Of a DNA stretch of 12,583 bases, positions 7,240-12,583 are shown piece after piece. Numbering within the stretch: position 1 is the first letter of the stretch; each line of letters starts with the position of its first letter. A model generated the notes under the pieces. That model saw nothing but the letters and a program-made list of their open reading frames with translations, searched no databases and had not been told where the DNA came from. The stretch lies in the NCBI GenBank assembly GCA_002404115.1, contig DHJB01000066.1, positions 1-12,583 of the forward strand, given 5' to 3'. Source of the stretch: Microbacteriaceae bacterium UBA4731. Its GTDB lineage: Bacteria > Actinomycetota > Actinomycetes > Actinomycetales > Microbacteriaceae. The position numbers were made by a program, and so were the translations under genes.

Positions 7240-8108
7240 GCACCGTCGACAGTGCGGCCGGGGCCGGCCGCGCGGGCCGCGCGCCCGGCCCAATCGGCGC
7301 GGCCGTTCCGGCGATGGCGCGGGCGCGCCGCTGGGGCTCCTGGTACGTCGCCGAACACCGCTTCCGGGTGATGCGCTCCTACGCGCAGACCGTCGTCGTC
7401 ACCGCGATCGGCAACCCGCTGATCTACCTTTACGCGATGGGCGTCGGCCTCGCCACGCTTGTCGACGGCAACCTTGGCCGGAACGCGGTCGACGGGGTCA
7501 GCTACCTCGCCTTCCTGGCGCCCGCCCTGCTCGCCAGCGCCGCCATCACGGTCGCCTCCGAGGAGTTCACCTACCCGATCATGCTCGGCTTCAAATGGAA
7601 CCCGGTCTTCTTCGGGATGAACGCCGCACCGATCCAGCCGGGGCAGATCATTAACGGGATCGTCATCTCGGTCGCGGCGCGGATGCTCGTCACCTGCGGC
7701 CTCTACTACGTCTTCATGCTCCTCTTCGGCGCGGTCCCGTCGCCGATGGGCTTCCTCGCGGTCTTCGCGGCCCTGCTCACGGGGCTTGGCTTCGGCGCCC
7801 TGCTGATGGGCTACACCGCGACCCTCACGGAAGACACCGGCCAGCTCGCGATGGTCATGCGCTTCGTCATCCTGCCGATGACCCTCTTCTCCGGCACGTT
7901 CTTCCCGCTCAGCGTTCTGCCGCCGTACCTGCAGTGGATCGGCTGGATCTCGCCGCTCTGGCACGGCACCCAGTTGTCCCGCGTCTTCGCCTACGGGGCG
8001 AGCGAGCCGCTCTGGCTGAGCGTCGTGCATGTGCTGTACCTGGCCGGGCTGCTCGCGCTCGGCTGGACCTGGGCCCGGCGCGTGGCGGCGAGGAGGCTGA
8101 ACAAGTGA
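7236..8108 (+). CDS. ABC-2 family export permease, first of pair (DrrB/NodJ-like)
   Basis: This 290-residue membrane protein has about six hydrophobic segments, the first near residues 51-72 and the last near 261-280. The family's late block FSGTFFPLSVLPPYLQWIGWISPLWHG lies at about 218-244. It starts at an ATG overlapping the ATPase stop (ATGA), so translation is coupled. The first 26 residues are Ala/Gly-rich and disordered-looking, and a start at the internal ATG for M27 (MARARRWGS) is possible. It should form the membrane channel with the next gene product and the ATPase as a heteromeric exporter. The substrate is unknown. Confidence 0.92.
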   Translation: MSTVDSAAGAGRAGRAPGPIGAAVPAMARARRWGSWYVAEHRFRVMRSYAQTVVVTAIGNPLIYLYAMGVGLATLVDGNLGRNAVDGVSYLAFLAPALLASAAITVASEEFTYPIMLGFKWNPVFFGMNAAPIQPGQIINGIVISVAARMLVTCGLYYVFMLLFGAVPSPMGFLAVFAALLTGLGFGALLMGYTATLTEDTGQLAMVMRFVILPMTLFSGTFFPLSVLPPYLQWIGWISPLWHGTQLSRVFAYGASEPLWLSVVHVLYLAGLLALGWTWARRVAARRLNK

Positions 8109-8935
8109 CCGACCTCGACTCCTCGCTCGCGGCATCCGTTGCCGAAGGCCGCCCGCTGCGATCTCTGTACGCCGGCAACGCGCGCAGCGTCATGCAGCGC
8201 GGCTGGCGCGCGACGAAGAGCACCAACTGGATGGTCGTGCTGAGCGGTTTCTTCGAGCCGATCTTCTACCTGCTCTCGATGGGCCTCGGCCTCGGCGCGC
8301 TGATCGGAACGATCACGACGGCGTCGGGGGAGAAGGTGGCCTACGCGGCGTTCATCGCGCCGGCGCTGCTCGCCGTCGCCGCGATGAACGGCGCGATTTA
8401 CGACTCCACCTGGAACGTGTTCTTCAAGATGCAGTTCGCGAAACTGTACGAGGGAATGCTCTCGACCTCGCTCGGCCCGCTGGATGTCGCGCTCGGCGAG
8501 ATCTCGCTGGCGCTGCTGCGTGGGGCGCTGTACGCGACCGGCTTCATGGTGGTCATGCAGGTGCTCGGGCTGAACCTGTCCTGGTGGGCGCTGCTCGCGC
8601 TGCCCGCCGTGATGCTCATTGCGTTCGGGTTCGCATCCATCGGTATGGCGGTGACGAGTTACATGAAGACGTTCCAGCAGATGGACTGGATCAACTTCGT
8701 CATGCTGCCGATGTTCCTGTTCTCGGCAACGTTCTACCCGCTGAGTGTGTACCCGCAGGGCATCCAGTACGTGATCCAGGCGCTGCCGCTCTGGCACGGG
8801 GTTGAGCTGGTGCGCGGGCTGACCACCGGCATCGTGGGGCCTGGGATGCTCTGGCACGTGCTCTACTACGTCGTGATGATCCTGATCGGACTCGTCTTCA
8901 CGACGCGGCGCCTGCGCGCCCTCTTCCTCGACTGA
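8105..8935 (+). CDS. ABC-2 family export permease, second of pair (DrrB/NodJ-like)
   Basis: This 276-residue membrane protein is paralogous in layout to the preceding permease. It has about six hydrophobic segments and the conserved late block FSATFYPLSVYPQGIQYVIQ ending in ALPLWHGVELVRG (about 206-238). The GTG start overlaps the previous stop (GTGA), which fixes the start; the same frame stays open upstream, but that region overlaps the first permease. The presence of two non-identical permeases with one ATPase suggests a heterodimeric channel. The first permease differs most in its longer N-terminus. The gene ends the cassette; no clear hairpin terminator follows it. Confidence 0.92.
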   Translation: MTDLDSSLAASVAEGRPLRSLYAGNARSVMQRGWRATKSTNWMVVLSGFFEPIFYLLSMGLGLGALIGTITTASGEKVAYAAFIAPALLAVAAMNGAIYDSTWNVFFKMQFAKLYEGMLSTSLGPLDVALGEISLALLRGALYATGFMVVMQVLGLNLSWWALLALPAVMLIAFGFASIGMAVTSYMKTFQQMDWINFVMLPMFLFSATFYPLSVYPQGIQYVIQALPLWHGVELVRGLTTGIVGPGMLWHVLYYVVMILIGLVFTTRRLRALFLD

Positions 8936-9002
8936 GCCCCTTCCGAGCGTTCGCTGGATGCCGGCAACCACGATCCCTCGCCTCCTTGCAAGTGTGTGCG
9001 AA

Positions 9003-9031
9003 TTGATGTTCGACTTTGATTGACTGTGAAC
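9003..9031 (+). promoter_or_regulatory. Possible operator upstream of the sugar import operon
   Basis: ATGTTCG at 9006-9012 and TGAACGAT at 9027-9034 contain GTTC and GAAC in inverted orientation. TTGAT/TTGAT/TTGAC repeats lie at 9003, 9016 and 9020. GTTCG half-sites resemble the core of some DeoR-family sites such as that of GlpR, and a DeoR gene lies at the end of the operon. The symmetry is short and could be chance. Confidence 0.3.
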
Positions 9032-9048
9032 GATGCAGATGCTTGGAT
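9020..9048 (+). promoter_or_regulatory. Candidate promoter of the sugar import operon
   Basis: TTGACT (9020-9025) is a good -35 match. It is followed 17 bases later by TTGGAT (9043-9048), a poor -10 match. An alternative TANNNT -10 is TATCGT at 9079-9084 without a good -35. The 185-bp gap 8936-9120 is the only upstream intergenic space, so the promoter should lie in it, but the exact site is uncertain. Confidence 0.35.
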
Positions 9049-9107
9049 GTGTCACTAGATGGTCGCTGGTCCAGGCAGTATCGTCGACCTACACATGGCT
9101 GCAAAAC

Positions 9108-9114
9108 AAAGGAG
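9108..9114 (+). promoter_or_regulatory. Strong ribosome binding site for the binding protein
   Basis: AAAGGAG lies 6 bases before ATG 9121. It is the best Shine-Dalgarno in the window and decides this start over the longer open frame that extends back to 9016. A strong site suits a protein needed in molar excess over its permeases. Confidence 0.85.
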
Positions 9115-9120
9115 TTAAGC

Positions 9121-10437
9121 ATGCATGACAGTGGAGACGCGCTTCGACAGCTGCAGGTCGGGCGCCGCAACATCCTGAAGGGAATCGGCCTCGGCGCACT
9201 GGGGCTCATGGCCGTTCCGGCACTTGCCTCGTGTACGGGGACAGCGACACCCGGCGGCGGCGGAGGTTCCACCGGGACCGGCACGGTCAGTTTCGGATCG
9301 TACGCATCGGATGACGTGCCCAAGCGCGCGTACGCCGCCTTCACGACGGCGTTCGAGAAGGAATCCGGCGCCAAGGTGACGACCAACACCGTCGCGCACA
9401 ACGATTTCCAGAACAAGATCAACACCTACCTCCAGGGAAGCCCGGATGAGGCGTTCACCTGGTTCGCCGGCTACCGGATGCAGTACTACGCAGGCAAGAA
9501 CCTCGTTGCCCCCATCGACGACGTGTGGGACAAGATCGGCGACAACTTCTCAGACGGGCTCGCGAAGGCATCCACTGCGAAGGACGGCAAGAAGTACTTC
9601 GTCCCGAACTACAACTACCCCTGGGGTTTCTTCTACCGGAAGAGTGTCTGGGAGAAGAAGGGTTACACGGTTCCGACAACCTTCGACGACCTCACCGCCC
9701 TGTGCAAGAAGATGAAGGCCGACGGTCTCATTCCGATCGAGTTCACGGACAAAGACGGCTGGCCCGCCATGGGCACCTTCGACTACATCAACATGCGTGT
9801 GAACGGATACCAGTTCCACGTCGACCTCTGCGCCCACAACGAGTCATGGGACCAGGCGAAGGTCAAGAACGTCTTCGACACCTGGAAGGCACTGCTGCCC
9901 TACTACAATCCGGCGGCCCTGGGGCTGACCTGGCAGGAGGGAGCCCAGAACCTCGGGAAGGGCAAGTCGGGGATGTTCCTCCTCGGCTCGTTCGTGATGC
10001 AGCAGTTCACGGACCCGACCGTCGCGGCAGACATGGACTTCTTCCCGTTCCCCGAGATCGCGGTCGAAGGACAGGACGCGGTCGAGGCTCCGATCGACGG
10101 ACTGATGCTGTCCAAACGCGGCGGCGAGAACAAGACCGCCCGCGACATGCTCGCGTTCCTGGGAACGGCGAAGGGCCAGGAGGCGTACTTCAAGGTCGAC
10201 TCGTCGAACCTGATGACCGTCAAGGACGCGGACACGTCGGGCTACAGCGTGCTGAACAAGAAGTTCGCCGATGTCATCGGCAACGCGAAGTCGATCAGTC
10301 AGTTCCTCGACCGTGACGCGCTTCCGGCGATGGCCAACAACGTCATGATCCCCGCCCTGCAGTCGTTCATCAAGAGCGGCACCATCGATACGGCCAACCT
10401 GGAAGCGCAGGCCAAGACACTCTACGCATCGCAATGA
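9121..10437 (+). CDS. Carbohydrate ABC importer substrate-binding lipoprotein (CUT1 type)
   Basis: This 438-residue extracytoplasmic solute-binding protein of family 1 delivers a sugar to the permeases encoded next. The N-terminus carries twin arginines (RRNILKG, 15-21), a hydrophobic segment, and a lipobox ending ALASC with C38 as the lipidated cysteine, so Tat export and membrane anchoring are inferred. A Gly/Thr-rich linker (about 39-54) precedes the binding fold. Family-like blocks include the aromatic-rich YVPNYNYPWGFFYRKSVWEK-type region (a Tyr/Trp ligand site and hinge; here residues read FVPNYNYPWGFFYRK) and LGKGKSGMFLLGSF. The aromatic residues fit a mono- or oligosaccharide ligand, but the specific sugar cannot be told. 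The stop overlaps the next start (ATGA). Confidence 0.94.
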   Translation: MHDSGDALRQLQVGRRNILKGIGLGALGLMAVPALASCTGTATPGGGGGSTGTGTVSFGSYASDDVPKRAYAAFTTAFEKESGAKVTTNTVAHNDFQNKINTYLQGSPDEAFTWFAGYRMQYYAGKNLVAPIDDVWDKIGDNFSDGLAKASTAKDGKKYFVPNYNYPWGFFYRKSVWEKKGYTVPTTFDDLTALCKKMKADGLIPIEFTDKDGWPAMGTFDYINMRVNGYQFHVDLCAHNESWDQAKVKNVFDTWKALLPYYNPAALGLTWQEGAQNLGKGKSGMFLLGSFVMQQFTDPTVAADMDFFPFPEIAVEGQDAVEAPIDGLMLSKRGGENKTARDMLAFLGTAKGQEAYFKVDSSNLMTVKDADTSGYSVLNKKFADVIGNAKSISQFLDRDALPAMANNVMIPALQSFIKSGTIDTANLEAQAKTLYASQ

Positions 10438-11420
10438 GCACGTCATCGCCGATGGACACCTCGACGGCTCCAGCGGCGCCGCGGGCCGGGGGCCACGTGC
10501 CCCCGGCCCGCCGGGGGCGGCTCCGTCGCCGGTTGCGCCGGCTGTCCAGAAAAGACATCATCGTCCTGTCGATCATGGTGGGTATCCCCACCCTCATCCA
10601 GCTCGTGCTGGTGTGGATCCCGACTCTCCTCTCGGTCGGACTATCGCTCGTGAACTGGAACGGCCTGTCCCTCTCGGACATTCGGCCGGCCGGGCTGGAC
10701 AACTACCTCTACGTCTTCAAGGAGTACCCGCCCTTCTGGCCCGCGGTCGGCCACAACGTGCTGTGGCTGGTGTTCCTCGCCCTCATCGCCACGCCGATCG
10801 GGCTGATGCTCGCCATCCTCCTCGACCAGGAGATCCGCGGCGGCCGCATCTACCAGAGCGTCTTCTTCCTGCCCGTCATGCTGTCGCTGGCGCTCGTCGC
10901 CATCATCTGGCAGCTTTTCTACTCCCGGGACAACGGCCTCCTCAACAACGTGCTCGGAACAGCCGGCAGCCCGCAGGCGGTGGACTGGTTCGGCGACTCG
11001 AGCATCAACATCTGGGCGGCCCTGATCGCCGCCACCTGGCGACACGCCGGCTACGTCATGATCCTCTACCTGGCGGGCTTGAAGGGGGTTGACCCCACAC
11101 TCCGCGAGGCAGCCGCCATCGACGGCGCCAACGCAAGCCAGACCTTCTTCCGGGTGGTGTTCCCGGCCATGCGCCCGGTCAACATCGTGATTGTCGTCAT
11201 CACGATCATCGAATCGCTCCGTGCGTTCGACATCGTGTACGTGATCAACAGAGGCACCAACGGCCTCGAACTCATCAGCGCCCTTGTGATCCAGAACCTC
11301 GTCGGCGAAGGCCAGGTCATCGGTGTGGGCTCGGCGCTGGCCGTCGTGCTCCTCGTTGTCTCGCTGGTGCCGATCACGTTCTACCTCACGCGCACGTTCG
11401 GAAAGGACACGGAGTCGTGA
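10434..11420 (+). CDS. Sugar ABC importer permease, MalF-like
   Basis: This 328-residue inner-membrane permease of the CUT1 family has about six hydrophobic segments, the first at about 43-70. The cytoplasmic EAA loop at 225-244 (EAAAIDGANASQTFFRVVFP) contacts the ATPase. The basic, Pro/Ala-rich N-terminus (1-40) is cytoplasmic. The ATG overlaps the binding-protein stop, so translation is coupled, and codons 16-26 lie within a perfect 13-bp hairpin (10481-10511). It should pair with the following permease. No ATPase gene is seen in the operon. Confidence 0.95.
   Translation: MSTSSPMDTSTAPAAPRAGGHVPPARRGRLRRRLRRLSRKDIIVLSIMVGIPTLIQLVLVWIPTLLSVGLSLVNWNGLSLSDIRPAGLDNYLYVFKEYPPFWPAVGHNVLWLVFLALIATPIGLMLAILLDQEIRGGRIYQSVFFLPVMLSLALVAIIWQLFYSRDNGLLNNVLGTAGSPQAVDWFGDSSINIWAALIAATWRHAGYVMILYLAGLKGVDPTLREAAAIDGANASQTFFRVVFPAMRPVNIVIVVITIIESLRAFDIVYVINRGTNGLELISALVIQNLVGEGQVIGVGSALAVVLLVVSLVPITFYLTRTFGKDTES
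10481..10511 (+). promoter_or_regulatory. Perfect 13-bp hairpin in the 5' end of the permease gene
   Basis: Arms at 10481-10493 and 10499-10511 are exact reverse complements, all G/C, with a 5-base loop (CACGT). The hairpin begins 44 bases after the binding-protein stop and is not followed by a T run, so it is not a standard terminator. It could protect the 3' end of the binding-protein mRNA or slow ribosomes entering the permease, giving more binding protein than permease. The structure is seen; the role is inferred from analogy with the malE-malF repeat in E. coli. Confidence 0.7.
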
Positions 11421-12331
11421 CTACCACGCTCGATTCACAACAGAGCGCTGCTCCGAAGCGCGAAGCCGGCAGGCGGCCCGGACGCAAGCGCCACTATCGC
11501 ACGCACATCGTCTTGTCACTCATGGCGGTGATCTGGCTGGTCCCGCTGGTCTGGACGATGTTCACGGCCCTCCGGCCGAAGGCCGACACCGACAAGTTCG
11601 GCTATTTCAGCCTGGGTGGGTCGTTCAACTTCGACAACTTCGTCACGGCCTGGAACCAGGGTGGCTTCGCCACGTACTTCCTGAACTCCGTCATCATCAC
11701 CGTGCCGGCAGTGATGCTGACGTTGCTCTTCTCCTCGCTCATGGCGTTTGCGGTGAGCCGGTTCAGCTGGAAGTTCAATGTCACCCTGCTGATCATGTTC
11801 ACGGCCGGCAACCTCCTGCCGCCGCAGGTGCTCGCCGCGCCGCTGTTCCAGATGTTCAAACAGTTCACGCTTCCCTACGCGTTGAGCGATTCCGGCAACC
11901 TCCTGAACACCTACGTCAGCGTGATCGCGGTCGACACCGCGTTCCAGATCGGATTCTGCACGTTTGTGCTGTCGAACTACATGAAGGCTCTCCCTCAGGA
12001 ACTCACCGAGGCGGCCTTCATCGACGGGGCCGGCGTGTGGCGTCAATACTGGAGCATCGTGATCCCGTTGTCGCGACCGGCCCTGGCCGCGCTCGGCACG
12101 CTCGAAACCATCTTCATTTACAACGACTTCTTCTGGCCGCTGCTGTTCATTCAGAGCGGCAACCGGCTGCCGGTCACTACGGCGATCAACAACCTGCAGG
12201 GACAGTTTCTGTCGAACTACAACCTCCTGGCCGCCGGCGCCGCGATCACCATCATACCGATGCTGATCATCTACTTCCTTCTTCAACGGCAGTTCGTTGC
12301 GGGGCTCACACTCGGCGCGAGCAAGGGGTGA
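11417..12331 (+). CDS. Sugar ABC importer permease, MalG-like
   Basis: This 304-residue permease has about six hydrophobic segments, the first at about 31-51. Its EAA loop lies at 198-217 (EAAFIDGAGVWRQYWSIVIP). The GTG start overlaps the preceding stop (GTGA), with GGAG six bases upstream of it in the end of the MalF-like gene. The basic N-terminus (14-29) is cytoplasmic. The MalG-type short C-terminal tail (QRQFVAGLTLGASKG) fits the family: in MalG this tail reaches the binding pocket or the ATPase side. Together with the other permease it forms the channel of a CUT1 importer energised by an ATPase encoded elsewhere. Confidence 0.95.
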   Translation: MTTTLDSQQSAAPKREAGRRPGRKRHYRTHIVLSLMAVIWLVPLVWTMFTALRPKADTDKFGYFSLGGSFNFDNFVTAWNQGGFATYFLNSVIITVPAVMLTLLFSSLMAFAVSRFSWKFNVTLLIMFTAGNLLPPQVLAAPLFQMFKQFTLPYALSDSGNLLNTYVSVIAVDTAFQIGFCTFVLSNYMKALPQELTEAAFIDGAGVWRQYWSIVIPLSRPALAALGTLETIFIYNDFFWPLLFIQSGNRLPVTTAINNLQGQFLSNYNLLAAGAAITIIPMLIIYFLLQRQFVAGLTLGASKG

Positions 12332-12368
12332 GCCAGTCAATGCCAGTGACGCTCATGATTCCCGCGCC

Positions 12369-12583
12369 ATGATGCTTGCGGCCGCACGGCACGCGGCGAT
12401 CCTTGCGCTCGTCAGGGACAAAGGAACGATCAGGGTCGCTGCGGTGGCGCCGATGTTGGATGTCTCGGAGATAACGATCCGGCGCGACATCGACAGCCTG
12501 GTGTATGAGGGCCTGCTGGAACGCGTCTATGGCGGCGCGAAGATGCCCGCCGCGCTGAGCGCCGACGAACCGGGATTCGAACG
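12369..12583 (+). CDS. DeoR-family transcriptional regulator, N-terminal part
   Basis: Only the first 71 codons are in the window; the frame is open at the right edge. The N-terminus is a winged helix of the DeoR type: ILALVRDKGTIRVAAVAPML, VSEITIRRDIDSL as the recognition helix with TIRRD (36-40), then GLLERVYGGA. Family members are repressors with a C-terminal sugar-phosphate sensor domain, which would lie outside the window. The start is ATG 12369 or the adjacent ATG 12372; no good ribosome site is seen. It begins 37 bp after the MalG-like permease stop with no terminator between, so it is probably cotranscribed and autoregulating. Its target is likely the promoter before the binding-protein gene. 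Confidence 0.9.
   Translation, partial: MMLAAARHAAILALVRDKGTIRVAAVAPMLDVSEITIRRDIDSLVYEGLLERVYGGAKMPAALSADEPGFE

Noticed and set aside
9016..9120. Longer start for the binding protein
   Set aside because: The extension would precede the Tat signal with a Cys/Arg-rich segment, and the strong AAAGGAG sits correctly before ATG 9121.

Overview
The window is high-GC actinobacterial DNA. The codon bias, the GTP-type PEP carboxykinase, the frequent GTG starts, the ATGA/GTGA gene overlaps and the Tat-type lipoprotein signal all fit. The protein style suggests a Microbacteriaceae-like organism, but that placement is an impression, not a tested result. No rRNA, tRNA, CRISPR array, integrase, transposase or phage gene was seen.

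Layout. (1) Positions 2-727 hold the C-terminal part of GTP-dependent PEP carboxykinase, followed by a strong intrinsic terminator (773-804). (2) Positions 888-3983 encode a GH38 alpha-mannosidase with all expected zinc and catalytic residues. (3) Positions 3984-4175 are a convergent intergenic gap. It holds a large 21-bp-arm palindromic element (4034-4116) and an 11-bp GC-rich tandem repeat (4131-4168). (4) Positions 4176-6257, minus strand, encode a half-size ABC exporter with an unusual Ala/Glu-rich insertion of about 78 residues inside its ATPase domain. (5) A 55-bp divergent promoter region follows, then a translationally coupled DrrA/NodI-like export cassette: one ATPase and two different ABC-2 permeases (6313-8935). 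(6) Positions 8936-9120 are a promoter/operator region. (7) Positions 9121-12331 are a CUT1-type carbohydrate import operon (Tat lipoprotein binding protein plus two permeases), followed 37 bp later by the start of a DeoR-family repressor that runs off the window.

How the genes work together. The sugar operon lacks its own ATPase, so it probably borrows a shared MsiK-type ATPase elsewhere in the genome, and the DeoR protein is the likely local regulator sensing a sugar phosphate. The mannosidase has no export signal and should act on glycans inside the cell. It is not next to the sugar operon and no functional link is shown. The two export systems share only a divergent promoter region.

The coding content is mostly ordinary. 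The best second-look items are non-coding or structural: the palindromic element at 4034-4116, a perfect 13-bp hairpin just after the binding-protein gene (10481-10511), and the low-complexity insertion in the exporter ATPase domain with its internal 12-bp DNA repeat. I did not find convincing evidence of a wholly new biological system.
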